This document shows, piece after piece, positions 18,961 through 30,768 of a DNA stretch of 64,000 bases. This stretch comes from Dasypus novemcinctus. Its lineage: Eukaryota > Chordata > Mammalia > Cingulata > Dasypodidae. Below the pieces are notes generated by a model. That model made no database searches. It was not told the DNA's origin and was given only the letters and a program-made list of their open reading frames with translations. Where the stretch lies: NCBI RefSeq assembly GCF_030445035.2, contig NC_080702.1, forward strand, positions 26,680,951-26,744,950, given 5' to 3'. The first letter of the stretch is position 1. Each line of letters opens with the position of its first letter. The translations under genes and the position numbers were made by a program.

Positions 18961-19046
18961 AATAAATGGAGTTTATCGTCAATAAATAAATGTCCCGTTG
19001 TCGCCATCTTCCGTCGCGTTTCCTTTGAAGGGTGGCGCGAAGGGCG

Positions 19047-20243
19047 TCAGTCTGCGGCAGAGGCGGGTTCAAGGGTCCGGGCGGCTGTGGGTGCGCAGGG
19101 CCCGCCCGCCGAGCCGCTGGTGTCCAGCCCGTCCCGTTGGCGCGACGAGGGCTCGGAGCGGCTGAAGCTGCCCGTGTCCAGACCCGGGGGCAGCCACCTG
19201 CGCAGGCCGCCCGAGGCCCCGGCCTCGCTTCCCCGCCGCCGCTGGGGTCCACTGGGACCGCGGGCGCAGGGCCGGCGGCCGCAGCAGAGCAGGCGCAGCA
19301 GCGCGTGGCGCAGGTCGCGGTGCGTGAGCGTGTAGATGATGGGGTTGAGAAGCGAGTTGGCCATGGCCAGGCCCAGGAAGGGGTCGGCCTGCAGGAGCAC
19401 GGGGCAGGCGCGCGCCGGGCACGCCACGTCGAGCAGCAGCAGCAGGAAGAGAGGGCCCCAGCAGAGCACGAAGGCCAGGAGCACGACGCTGAGCGTGCGC
19501 AGCAGGGCCAGGGAGCGCGGGGTGCGGCGCGCCCGGGCCGCCGGGGCGCCCCCGGGGCGCGCCCGCAGGCGCCTGGCGTTGGCGCGCACCTGGCAGTAGA
19601 TGCGCGCGTAGAGCGCGCAGATGGCTGCCAGGATCCCCAGGAAGACGAGCACGCAGAAGAGCACGTAGGCCTTGGCGTAGAGCGGCAGCACGGTGGAGCA
19701 GGCGTCCAGGCGGCCCAGGCAGTTCCAGCCGAGCGCGGGCAGCAGCCCGAGCAGCAGCGACGCGCCCCAGGCGGCGGCCGCCAGCGCCAGCGTGCGTCCC
19801 CGACGGGCGGCGGGCGCGGGCCCCCGGCGCGCCATGGTCAGGCGGCGCTCCAGCGCGATGGCCAGCAGGCTCAGCAGCGACGCGGCCAGCGCCACGAAGA
19901 CGCCGCCCTCGCGCGCGAACCACAGCGCCGGCGACAGGCGCAGCGTCAGCGGCCCCGACAGCAGGATGTTGGCGGCGTAGGCGGCGCCCGCCAGCAGGTC
20001 CGACAGCGTCAGGCTCCCCAGGAGCAGGAACATGGGCGCGTGGAAGCGCGCGTGGCGCCCGAGCGCGGCCAGCACCGCCAGGTTCTCCAGCACGATGAGC
20101 GCGCACACGGCCAGGCACACGGCGGCGTCGGCGCGCAGCCCCGCGCCCGGCTGGTAGCGCGCCCCGCGCAGCTTGCCCGTGTAGTTGTAGTGCAGCGCGA
20201 TCACCTCGCTCACCGGCGCCGGCCGCAGCAGCCCCGGCTCCAT
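19047..20243 (-). CDS. S1PR5: Sphingosine-1-phosphate receptor 5
   Basis: Intronless coding region of 398 codons, the same length as human. A class A GPCR at the plasma membrane; binds sphingosine 1-phosphate and couples mainly to Gi/o and G12/13; in mammals used by oligodendrocytes and NK cells. Seen: N-glycosylation site NYTG near residue 20, seven hydrophobic segments, TM2 [12 protein letters not shown]3 end ALERRLTM (the DRY position), TM6 [10 protein letters not shown]7 [11 protein letters not shown], then LLCCGRR, a likely palmitoylation site, and a basic and Ser-rich tail. Start at 20243 ([14 protein letters not shown]) matches human; the frame stays open upstream, but that part is 5' UTR by homology. 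The ERS of human S1PR5 reads ERR. Very high GC with GC-ending codons. Confidence 0.98.
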   Translation of the reverse strand: MEPGLLRPAPVSEVIALHYNYTGKLRGARYQPGAGLRADAAVCLAVCALIVLENLAVLAALGRHARFHAPMFLLLGSLTLSDLLAGAAYAANILLSGPLTLRLSPALWFAREGGVFVALAASLLSLLAIALERRLTMARRGPAPAARRGRTLALAAAAWGASLLLGLLPALGWNCLGRLDACSTVLPLYAKAYVLFCVLVFLGILAAICALYARIYCQVRANARRLRARPGGAPAARARRTPRSLALLRTLSVVLLAFVLCWGPLFLLLLLDVACPARACPVLLQADPFLGLAMANSLLNPIIYTLTHRDLRHALLRLLCCGRRPCARGPSGPQRRRGSEAGASGGLRRWLPPGLDTGSFSRSEPSSRQRDGLDTSGSAGGPCAPTAARTLEPASAAD

Positions 20244-20539
20244 GGGCTGCCTCCCCCCCCCGAGGCTGCGGAGAGGCCGGGGGCTGGCGTCAGGGCAGGT
20301 GGACAGACACACAAACACGCACGACTGAGACCCCCCCAAAAAAGGGGCCACGATGGAACGCGTTAGAGCAGCACCAACACGGCTGCTTCCTAAATGGGAT
20401 TGTGGCTCGAAAGGGGGTCGCCCATCGGTGCAAAGGAAGCTGGAGAATAATCGAGGGCCTGAAAAACAGCCAGAGGGAAGGGGGATGGCAGTGAATGGCA
20501 CAAGCACGAGCGTTCTTCCTCTAACGGCAACCAAAAGGT

Positions 20540-21075
20540 GGGGAGAAAATGGGAAAAATACAATGAATGTAACTTACGGACTGTAGCTCACAGCAATATT
20601 GTAATATCCATGCAGCAAGGTCAAAGACGGCGCTCTATCAACGCCGAGGTTAATAATGGGGAGTAGGGATTTTTTTTTCTTTTGGACTAAGGAAAATTCA
20701 AAGGTTTGCTGGGGCGAGGACTGCACAGGTCCTGATGAAAGCGAGAGCCACTGAGTGTGCACTTTGGATACAATGTACCAGGCGTGGGTCTGTGTGTAAC
20801 AGTAAGCTGTGTGGGGGAAGATGGCCAGCAGTTAACAGGACAATGTGAGAGTGTGACAAACGGACAACACTAATACAAGGTGTTAATAATAGGGGGTGGT
20901 GGACAAAATACACCAAGTGTACACTCTGGACAAGTGTTAGTGGTCCTAGTCTGGCCATGCTTTCATAATCTCCAGCAAGTGTTCCACGACAATGTAAGGG
21001 GTTGGTGGAGGGGCGGTGTGTGGGAATGCCGCACATTTTGTGTGATTTGTAATACAAATTTTTTTTTAAAATTTT
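20540..21075 (+). mobile_element. L1 3' UTR-like fragments
   Basis: Phrases such as GGACTGTAGCTCACAGCAATA, ACACTAATACAAGGTGTTAATAATAGG and a T/A-rich end match the L1 3' UTR seen near 15 kb. Located upstream of S1PR5, between coding exon and CpG island. Confidence 0.65.
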
Positions 21076-22079
21076 CTTTTCAAGGGCCACAGTGAATTCA
21101 CAGCTAAGCCCTAAACTGGGATTTCCAGAGCCATATTCTGTCGTAAACACAGACACCCAGCCACACACAGACAGGGGCACACAAAACAGTGAACACACAC
21201 ACACAGAGACCTGGGCAAAAATACACAGTCACACTCCAGCAGGGGAGCTGGCAGATGCATTCAGGCAGGGGCAGGGCGACAGGGCAGGGACACACAGGGA
21301 CCCTCACTCAGCCACACCATCGCACGGGCCACCATTTCACAGCTTCCACCCACATCGCGTCACCCAGCCGGCCCTCTAAGCCCCACACTCTGCCAGCGTC
21401 CTCGCTGTACATGGGTGGTGGTTTGTTTTTTTTTTTGTTCCGGCCAAAACCCCTTCCTCCAGGCCGGAACCACATGAGAACGCTGGCCCCACTCACCCAT
21501 TTTACAGACGTGGAGCCCAAGGCCAGCAGCCCAGGACGTGCTGCCGGCCCACGTTCATGAAAGTATAAAAACAACCTCCCACCTTTCATCCCCTAGACGC
21601 CTACAGGTGAGGCACCTGAGGCCCCCAAACGGGACTGGGCAGGCCCCCAGGTGTTCGGGCTCCCCAGCAAACACAGCCCCGCAGACACGGTCACTGGCCA
21701 GTGTCACTTAAGAGATGTGAACACCAAGGCCTGGTGAGGGGAAGGGGATTATGTGCACCTGCAGGGGCAGATGCGTCCCAAACGGAGTCCGCCGCCCCCC
21801 TGCCAACCCCGCGTGAAGACACACGAGCCACCACGGGCCACGGTCGCTCCCCTTGGGGACACCTGCACAGGGGCGCACAGCCTTCCCACCGCGCCCGCGC
21901 GCCCGGGCAGGTTCCAAACAGCGCAAGCTGCAGGGGTGCAGCGGGAGGGGGCCAGGCCGAGGGATTTTCTAGGGGACCCCCGCCCCCCCTCCCTGTCCCC
22001 CAGCGCCCAGTCCGGCTTCTCCCTCCCTGGAGGGATCCGGGAAGCCCCGGTCAGGAGCGCTGCGCCCTGCCCCAACCGG

Positions 22080-22490
22080 GAATAGCCAGAGGACCCCCCC
22101 CCCACTCCCCGGGCCCGGCCGCGTCCCGCGCCCCCCGGGGTCCCGCGCCGCGCCCTTACCCGAGCGCCCAGGCCGTGCGCCCCCGCAGCCGCGTGCAGCG
22201 CTGCCCCGAGCCGAGTGAGCGGCCGCGGCGCGGGAGGCGGGGCCGGAGCGGGCGGGCGCGGGGCGGGCCGGCGGAGGGGAGGGCCGGGCGGTCCCCCAGC
22301 AGCGGGCCCCCTCCCCTCGGGGCCCGGGCACCCAGCCCGTGGCTGCCAGCCGGTGCCACCCGCCGCGGCACCGGAGCGCGCCCCGGCGGCGACTGGCACG
22401 GGCGAGCCCCGTGGGCTCCCCGCTCCCCGGCCTGGGCTGCCCTCCCAGGGACTCTCCGTCGCGGGGCGCTGACAGGGGCACCCGGGGACG
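22080..22490 (-). promoter_or_regulatory. S1PR5: CpG island, probable S1PR5 promoter and non-coding exon 1
   Basis: About 2 kb upstream of the S1PR5 start codon on its strand. The minus strand reads GGGCGCTCGG/GTAAGG (donor at 22154-22159), a strong 5' splice site that would end a non-coding exon at 22160. GC boxes flank it. Human S1PR5 also has an upstream non-coding exon, which supports this reading. Confidence 0.55.
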
Positions 22491-24000
22491 CGGGAGCCGG
22501 GGCGGGGTGGGTGTCGTTCTTCAGCGACCTGGCTGCTTCCCTCCCAGCCGAGGGGTCCCGAGTAGCCTGCGCCCCTGGGCACCGGCTCTCTGCCCGCCTC
22601 CCGCTGCCCTGCAGGGACACCCCGTCGGGGCAGGGACCCGGGCAGCGCCGGTGAGGAGGGGTCTTCAGCAGGGGAGGCCTTAGCCTGACCCCCACCCCCA
22701 CCCCATCCTGGCGCGGAGGGTCCCAGCCGCCCCCCGGGCGACTGGGCGCAGGCCCCTTCCTGTTTCCGGCACCCACCCTCGGCCTGCGGCCACTGGGGGA
22801 GGGGAGAGCGGCGGGAACGCCCCCTCTCTGGAGATAAGGAGGGGTCTGGCTTGTCAGCCCCTCTGGCGCGCCGGGCCCCCCTCACCCCAGCTCTCCCAGC
22901 CCTGTGGCTCTGTCCCCACCCGGCTGGGATTGGGCACAAAAGGGAAAACAGTCGGTGGCCAATAAGTGTCGGCTGAGTGAATGAACTCGCGCCTCGCTCC
23001 TTTCCTCCGCCTCTTGCAGTCTCTCCCTCTCCCTGTCTGTCGCTGCCTGCGTCGCCCTCCCACGCCTCTCCCAGGCCGCCTCCCCCAATGGGCCAGGCCT
23101 CCCTGGCCCCGCACACCCCGCCCTCCAGGTCCCAGGGGCCCTCTTAGGGCGCCCGGCTCGCCCCCACCCTCAGACCAGCCGGCGCGACCCGGCAGGGAGC
23201 ATCTTGGGGACCTCTCCTAGGACAGTGTGGCCTTCGGCTCCAGCGCTCCAGGCCCTGGGGGGCGGCGAGTGGGGCTCTGTGGATCCCGGAACGCGGGGAG
23301 GCGAGGCCTGGTACACAGCAGGCGCTCTATAAATGGCCTCCCCTTGCGAAGGGGAAGCTGCGCCCCAGAGCAGGGAGGCGGCCGCTTCACACCTCCCCAG
23401 CGGGACTCTCACCTCCCTCCGGTTCTGCTGGGTCGGCGCCTGCGGTTGCCACTTTGGGACCCAGCTCTGCCTCGTTCCCACGGCTGGGGGCCTCCCCGGG
23501 GACCCTGGCTGCGCAGTCGCCCAAAGGTCAAGGCCGGCGGGCGCCTCCCAGCTTCCTACCGCCTCGCCACCTCCCTCAGCCCCGGCTCCTGAGCCTCCCC
23601 TGCTCCAGCCCCCTCCATCCCACCCAGCCTGGGGCTGAGCCCCGGCCTCGCAGACTTTTTGTTCACATTGCCACCGTGTTGCACTGTCACAGAGCAGGTG
23701 GCACTGCCCGCATGCCCTCCTTCCAGTATTGATTCATCGGGCCCTAGGGCATCCCCCAGGGCCTCAGCCCCAAGGAGGCCCTGCCATCGGCCCGGAAGGC
23801 AAGGAAGGGCGAAGAGAGGAGCACCTGGGGCCAGGGCCTGGGTTCAAATCCTGCTCAACCACCTGGTGCTGGGAAAGCGATGCCTCATCTCCGAAGGCCG
23901 ACACTGGGAATGAAAGGGGCAGTGGGGACCCGGCCGGCCTGGCACACAGAGAGCTGGGTAAGAGTTAGCGGTGAGGAACAAAAAAATAAAATAAGAAAAA
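22491..24000. other. GC-rich intergenic DNA upstream of S1PR5
   Basis: No exon recognised. A MIR/L2 3' end is visible near 23305-23340 (GGTACACAGCAGGCGCTC) and a MIR fragment near 23835-23890 (GGGTTCAAATCCTGCTC). Confidence 0.5.
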
Positions 24001-24002
24001 AG

Positions 24003-24412
24003 AGAGAAGCGGACTTGGCCCAGTGGTTAGGGCGTCCGTCTACCGCATGGGAGATCCGGGGTTCAAACCCCAGGCTTCCTTGACCCGTGTGGAGCTGGCC
24101 CACGTGCTGTGCTGATGAGCACCAGGAGTGCTCTGCCACGCAGTGGTGTCCCCCGCGTAGGGGAGCCCCACGTTCAAGGAATGCACCCCGTAAGGAGAGC
24201 CGCCCAGCGCGAAAGAAAGTGCAGCCTGCCCAGGAATGGCGCCGCACACACGGAGAGCTGACACAACAAGATGACGCAACAAAGAGAAACAGATTCCCAG
24301 TGCCGCTGATAAGGATAGAAGCGGTCACAGAAGAACACGCAGCGAATGGACACAGAGAGCGGACAACTTGGGGTGGGGGGAGAAATAAATAAAAATATAT
24401 CTTAAAAAAATA
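24003..24412 (+). mobile_element. DAS-type SINE (+)
   Basis: Head AAGCGGACTTGGCCCAGTGG, GATAAGGATAGAAGCGGTCAC variant block, tail AAATATATCTTAAAAA. Short fragments with a GGTATATGGGAACCTCAT motif and A-runs follow to about 24650, remains of the same L1-like 3' end as at 8.3 kb. Confidence 0.92.
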
Positions 24413-24659
24413 AAATAAGAAAAAAGGACAACAATTAAGAGTCAGTAGATACAAGAGTCAGTGGGGGGGTATATGGGAACCTCATATTTTTTTAATGTAA
24501 CATAAAAAAAAAAGACAAAAAATAAATAAATGGGGAAGAAAAAAAGAGTCAGTGGTGGGTACCCCTGAACCCCTGTGGAGGAATTGTGATGAGAAATAAC
24601 AAACAACATAAGAGTTGAAAATAAGAAAAAAGGAGCAAAAATTAAAATCCGGTAGCTAC

Positions 24660-25260
24660 GAGAGTTGGTGGCGGGGACCCCTAAGCCCCAGCGGGGAAGC
24701 TGTGGGGCCCTGCCCCGGCCCGCCCGGCCCCAGCCCTCCAGGTGAACTTGGCCCCGTGGCAGGCCAAGGCCGCCCGCCCGCCCACTGCGTGCCCGGACGG
24801 CTCCCTCGCCCGGCCAGTTCTGTCGCCAACAGCCCCCAACGCGGGGGCCGCCCCGCCCGGCCCGCGCCCACTGTCACGGAGGCCCGATGTGCGCCTCTAG
24901 AAGGCTAAATACCTGCCCGGCCCCCCCTGGAATGCCGGCCCCCGCCCCAGAGGGTCGGGGGGCTCTGCAGGAGTCACCCCCTTCCCCGACACCCCTCCTG
25001 AGGCCTGACCGTGAGCTGACAAGTTCCCCGCAGGTGCACACCGGCTTTGGGGTTCTCAGCCTGGGGGCCCACGGGGGCTTATTGGTCCTGCTCGGTGACA
25101 TTTTCACCCTCAAAAAATCCCTCCCAACGGTGCCAAAACCGCAGGCTCTGATCCGTCAATATGTGTCTCACCAGGATTCAGAAGAGCCCTACCCGTCTGC
25201 TCAGGTTGAACAAATAAATGTGTACCTTGTAGATTGCAGATCTCTCCGTGCCGGAGAAGG
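24660..25260. other. GC-rich intergenic segment, no gene recognised
   Basis: CpG-moderate sequence (24690-25070) without an identifiable exon; frames here have no recognisable protein. Confidence 0.4.
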
Positions 25261-25349
25261 ACGTGAGAAATAAGCAAAGCTTGTTTATTGCATCGTTACT
25301 ATTATTTGAATAATGAAAAGGCTCTAAGAATGATTGAAGCGATACATGC

Positions 25350-25720
25350 ACAACTATTTTATTTCCCTCCCCCTGCCCTGCTGTTTTTCCTGTCTGCGTC
25401 CGTTCACCGTGGGATCTTCTGTGTCTGTTTCTCTTTTTGTCTTCTCTTCTCGTTTCTCTCCTCGAAGATGCACCGGGATTCGAGCCTGGGGACCTCCGAT
25501 GGGGAGAGAGGTTCCCTGTCACTTGTGCCACCTCAGTTCCTGGTTTCTGTTGCGTCTCACCTTGATTTCCCCCTTCGTCTTGCTTTTTGGTTGCATCGTC
25601 ATCTTGCCGCGTGGCTCGCCACGTGGGCACGCTTTCACCAGGAGGCCTCGGGGATCGGACCCGGGTCCTCCCATATGGTAGACGCAGGCCCGATCCCTTG
25701 GGCCACATCCACTTCCCCAC
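25350..25720 (-). mobile_element. DAS-related SINE (-), diverged
   Basis: TTTTATTTCCCTCCCCCTGC at the left to GGGCCACATCCACTTCCCC at the right; reversed box B in GGATCGGACCCGGG. More diverged than the other long copies and with a different centre. Confidence 0.8.
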
Positions 25721-25991
25721 AACTGCATTACTACGCCAAATACCATCGATTATACACGTTGGATGAATTGTGTGCCTTGTTATTATGTACCAATAAAATT
25801 GATTTCTTTAAAAAAAGTGCCAGAGCTGCAGACATAGGAATATCTACGATGCATTGTTAAGTAAGAGTAATTTATAGTTGATTAGTTATCATTTAATCAA
25901 GTGTATAGCATGATTCTCCTACAATAAAGGCAAACAAAATACATACCCCCCAAAAAAAGAAATAAGCAAAGAGGACTACTAGAATGAAATT

Positions 25992-26325
25992 TGGCCCATG
26001 CGCAGTGCTGATGCGCGCAAGGAGTGCCCTGCCACGCAGGGGTGTCCCCCGCGTAGGGGAGCCCCACGCGCAAGGAGTGCACCCCATAAGGAGAGCCACC
26101 CAGCGCGAAAGAAAGTGCAGCCTGCCCAGGAATGTCACTGCACACACGGAGAGCTGACACAACAAGATGACACACTAAAAAGAAACACAGATTCCCGGTG
26201 CCGCTGATAAGGATAGAAGCAGTGACAGAGGAACACACAGCGAATGGACAGAGAGAGCAGACAACTGCCGGGGTGGGAGGAGAGGGAGAGAAATAAATAA
26301 AAAATAAATCTTAAAAAAAAAAAGA
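25992..26325 (+). mobile_element. DAS-type SINE (+), 5'-truncated
   Basis: Starts in the body at TTGGCCCATGCGCAGTGC, so the tRNA-like head is missing, as expected for incomplete reverse transcription. Confidence 0.92.
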
Positions 26326-26644
26326 ATGAAGCTTACTGTGCTGGATTGAGGTTACCAGTCTGAAGTCATGTTTATTTTATTATATTATATATATACACAC
26401 ACACACACAGAGATAGATACAAAATAAATAGAGACTTCTGTCTGCACATGGGTTTGTCTGTGCACACATTTCCTGCCTCTGTCTGCCAAGGGCCCAGACG
26501 TGGTGACCTCCCAGGAGCAAAGAGCACCATCAGCTCGCAGATCTTGGTTTCTCAATAACATTCTCCAGTAAGAGGAAGCAGGATCTTTGGGAGAAATGGG
26601 CGGTTCTAGGGCTGGGAGAGGGAGAACAGCAAGATGAGCTGGGA

Positions 26645-26719
26645 ACCCCAAGATGCTCAACATCTGGGAAATGCAAAGTGAAACCACACCGAGATACCAC
26701 TTCACACCTACTCGGACGG
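26645..26719 (+). mobile_element. L1 3' fragment left of an LTR insertion
   Basis: GAAATGCAAAGTGAAACCAC ... GAGATACCACTTCACACC is L1 sequence that continues after the LTR at 27278. Confidence 0.8.
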
Positions 26720-27277
26720 TGTATTAGTCAGCCCAAGGAGTGCTGATGCAAAATACCAGAAACGGGTTGGTTTTTTATTAAGGTATTTATTTGGGGTAGG
26801 AGCTTACAGATACCAGGCCTTAAAGCATAACTCACTTCCCTCCCCAAAGTCTATTTGGAGCAAGATGCTGCCGAGGGTCTGCGAGGGTTCAGGCTTCCTG
26901 GGCTCCTCTGGGCTCAGCTCCTCTGTTTGCTCCACAAGGCCAGCTGTAGACCATGAGGCTCTCTAGGCTTTGCCTCTCTCCACAAGGGCAGCTGTAGACC
27001 ATCAGGCGAACGGCTCTGTTTCTCTCCCTGGGGCTCCAGCTTAAGTCTTCAGCATCAAACTCCAACATCAAAACTCCAACATCAGAAACCCTCAACTCTG
27101 TCCTTTGCCATGCCTTTTATCTGGGAGTCCCCACCCACCAAGGCATGAGAACTCAACGCCCTAATGACGTGGCCCAATCAAAGCCCTAATCGTAACTCAA
27201 TCATGCCAGCTACAGACCAGATTACAAACATAACCCAATATCTATTTGGAATTCATAACCATATAAAACTGCTACCG
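26720..27277 (-). mobile_element. MaLR-like solo LTR (-), intact
   Basis: Reversed LTR from TGTATTAGTCAGCCCAAGG to CATATAAAACTGCTAC. On its own strand it carries a TATA-like AGATAAAAGGCATGG and an AATAAA near the 3' end. Inserted into an L1. It is the cleanest copy of the family in the window and serves to date the interrupted one at 5.4 kb. No internal viral genes are present. Confidence 0.82.
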
Positions 27278-27885
<608 letters not shown>

Positions 27886-27892
27886 GAGATGA

Positions 27893-28318
27893 TGGGGAAG
27901 CGGATCTGGCTCAACGGATAGAGCATCCGCCTACCACATGGGAGGTCCAGGGTTCAAACCCCGGGCCTCCTTGACCCGTGTGGAGCTGGCCCACGCGCAG
28001 TGCTGATGCGCACAAGGAGTGCCCTGCCATGCAGGGGTGACCCCCGCGTAGGGGAGCCCCACGCACAAGGAGTGCGCCCCGTAAGGAGAGGTGCCCTGTG
28101 CGAAAAAAGCACAGCCTGCCCAGGAATGGTGCCGCACACATGGAGAACTGATGCAGCAAGATGACGCACCAACAAAGAAACACAGATTCCCGTGCCGCCT
28201 AACAATGCAAGTGGACACAGAAGAACACACAGGGAATGGACACAGAGAGCAGGCAACGGGAGAGGGTGGGGGGTGAAGGGAGAGAAATAAACAATAAAAT
28301 AAATCTATAAGAAAAAAG
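27893..28318 (+). mobile_element. DAS-type SINE (+), CTGGCTCAACGGATAGAG head variant
   Basis: Head resembles the copies at 2755, 31042 and 38288 (A box with GATAGAGC instead of GGTTAGGGC), indicating a second head subtype; body carries AACAATGCAAGTGGACACAG. Confidence 0.93.
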
Positions 28319-28320
28319 AG

Positions 28321-28933
28321 AGCGGGAGATGGTGTCTGTAAGCTGGTCTGTTCCTCGGGGCAGGATACCCTTTGCTTGTGTTAGATTCAGCTGAGATGAC
28401 TTTGATCCAATTACGTCGCGCTTAGGGCTTTGGTTCTACCACGTCCTTAAGACGTGCAGGGCTGTGTCCCCGGAACCCTGGGTAGGCTGTGTAGATGGAT
28501 CTCAGTCAGGAACACACGGAAGCAGATGCACAGAAAAAGACATGACAGGGGAGAGAACTTGGTTTAGGTGCTGGTGCCCCAGGGAAGAGATGAGACATTG
28601 GCCTGAGAGTTGACAGCTGACCTTGGGAAGAGAACAGAGCGGCTAAAAAGGCCTGAGAGCTGAGCCCTCTGGCAGCCTACGGCTGAGACTGGAAGAATCT
28701 GGGCCCATGGAGCCTGGAAGAGAAAGAGGGAGGCTGAACCCAAGAGCATGGGCCGCCATCTTGTTCCAACACATGGCCAATGGCGTTGGGTGAGAAAGTA
28801 CCTCGTAGGGCGCCTTGAGCTGGATTCTTTTGGACCTTGTGACTGTAAGCTCCTCCCCCAAATAAATACCCTTTATAAAAGCCCACAGATTTCTGGTATT
28901 TTGCATCAGCGCCCCTTTGGGCTGACGGCTTAT
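28321..28933 (+). mobile_element. MaLR-like LTR, divergent subfamily
   Basis: Same 3' end plan as the 26.7 kb LTR (CTCCCCCAAATAAATACCC, TATAAAAGCCC, GGTATTTTGCATCAGC) but a quite different 5' half. It contains CCGCCATCTTGTTCCAACAC upstream of the poly(A) signal. Confidence 0.7.
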
Positions 28934-29400
28934 CACAATGGTCAAAAGTTGGAAGCAACCCAAGTCCGTCGCCCAATGAGGGAATAAACAAAACACGCTA
29001 GAGCCAGACAATGGAATATTATACAGCCATGAAAAGGAGTGGCGTGCTGGTCTCGGCAAGGTTTATGGCTGAAACGCGAAGACCTCCTAGGAGTGAAATA
29101 AGTCAGGTACGAAAAGACCAATATTGTAGGATGTTTTAGGATATGAAATAGTTAGACTAAGCAAATTCACAGAGCCAGAATAGTGGTCAGCAGCGTGGCG
29201 GGAGACGGAAAGGGGAGTGACGGCTCAACGGGGTCTGAGCTTTGGTTCAGGATGATGAAAAGAGCCTGGAAATAGTGGGTGACTGTTCCACCGTCTTGTC
29301 CACGTCCCGAATGTCAAAGAATTGTCCACTTAAAATGCTTAGAGTGATGTTTAAGTTTTGTCTATGGGACCAGAGTTAAAAAGAAAGGGATTGACAAATA
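28934..29400 (+). mobile_element. L1 3' end
   Basis: GGAAGCAACCCAAGTCCGTC, AATGGAATATTATACAGCC and the 3' UTR to about 29400. Broken. Confidence 0.85.
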
Positions 29401-30080
29401 AAAGAGGAGAGGGCCTGGGGACTGTTTCAGAGCCGGTGAGGAAGGAAAGGGCTTTCTAAGAGGGCGAGGTGGGACATGTTAGCAAGAGTGTGTTCCTGGC
29501 AAAGCAAAACCCTGGCGCGCTTCTCCTGGACGGTGGAGCCAGGTGCTGAGAGGAGAGGCTTGGAGTTGGGGAGGGGAGGGGAGGGCAGGAGGAGGAGGGC
29601 GGCGCCTCCCCCCCGAGGTGCTGCGCCCCGCAGGGGCAGGGCGGTGCCTCTCAACTCAGCCCTGACCTGGCCAAACGCCAGCGGAAAATCTGATCTCCAC
29701 TCCAGCATGTGTCCTCAGTGACAGCCTGGGTGAAACGCCGGCCAAGGAAGGGCAACGGCTCTGTAACCTGTCGCTGTCTCGGTGGGTGGGGCGGCCCAGG
29801 GCCTCCGGGAAAATAAAGGGGAAGGGGCCCCAAACCCCACCCTCTAGGCTCGGGACCTTGGAGTCACGACCTTTCTCTCTGCCCCCTCACACTTAGACAT
29901 TCATTTCACGGGCTGGATGGGGCGGCGATGGGAAAGAGCAGCTGTGCCAAGGGATGAGCTGGAAAGAATGTGCGCATTGAAGGAACTGGAGTCTGCCTGG
30001 CAAGGGCTTGGCAGAGCTGCAGGACAGGGCAGGAGTGGGAGGGGAAGCTGGGGGTTGGGCCAGGTCTGGTGGGGTCTCAA
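29401..30080. other. Intergenic unique sequence, no gene recognised
   Basis: Moderately GC-rich sequence with a G/A-rich stretch at 29550-29600. No exon match on either strand. Confidence 0.4.
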
Positions 30081-30275
30081 ATGCCAGGCCACTGGAGTCT
30101 GACCGCCTCTTTGCTGTGTGACGGCAGGTGGCCTGCTTAACCTCTCTGAACCTCGGCCCTCCCACTTGTTAAATGGAGACATGGGTATGATCTAACGAGA
30201 TCCTAGATGTAAGAGCTTGACATATTGTCAGGCCTCGAGTTAACCGCTTAATACATGTTAGACATTATTATTATT
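30080..30275 (+). repeat. MIR SINE
   Basis: GTGTGACGGCAGGTGGCCTG, CTCTCTGAACCTCGGCC and TTAAATGGAGACATGGG follow the MIR core; ends in a short ATT repeat. Confidence 0.65.
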
Positions 30276-30282
30276 ATTATTT

Positions 30283-30688
30283 AAAGATTTATTTTATTTA
30301 TTTCTCTTCCCATCCCCTCCTGTCGTCTGCTCTCTGTGTCCATTTGCTGCGTGTTCTTCTGTATCCGCTTGCATTTTTGTCAGCGGCGCCGGGAATCTGT
30401 GTCTCTTTTTGTTGCGTCATCTCGTTGTGTCAGCTCTCCGTGTGTGTGGCGCCACCCCCAGGCAGGCTGCACTTTCTGTCGCGCTGGGTGGCTCTCCTTA
30501 TGGGGCGCACTCCTTGTGCGTGGGGCTCCCGTACGTGGGGGACACCCCTGCGTGGCAGGGCCCTCCTTGCGCGCATCAGCACTGCGCATGGGCCAGCTCC
30601 ACACGGGTCAAGGAGGCCCGGGGTTTGAACTGAGCACCTCCCATGTGGCAGGCGGACTCTCTATCTGTTGAGCCAAATCCACTTCGCA
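30283..30688 (-). mobile_element. DAS-type SINE (-)
   Basis: Reversed copy with the GATAGAG-type head (CTCTATCTGTTGAGCCAAATC at the right). Confidence 0.92.
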
Positions 30689-30768
30689 ACATTATTATTT
30701 TCAAACAACTTTATGGAGATATGATTCACATACCACACAATATACTCATTTAAAATGTACATTTCAGC

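Noticed and set aside
19032-20366. 444-codon plus-strand frame opposite S1PR5
   Set aside because: Antisense of a GC3-rich gene; Gln/Arg/Ala-rich with no recognisable domain.
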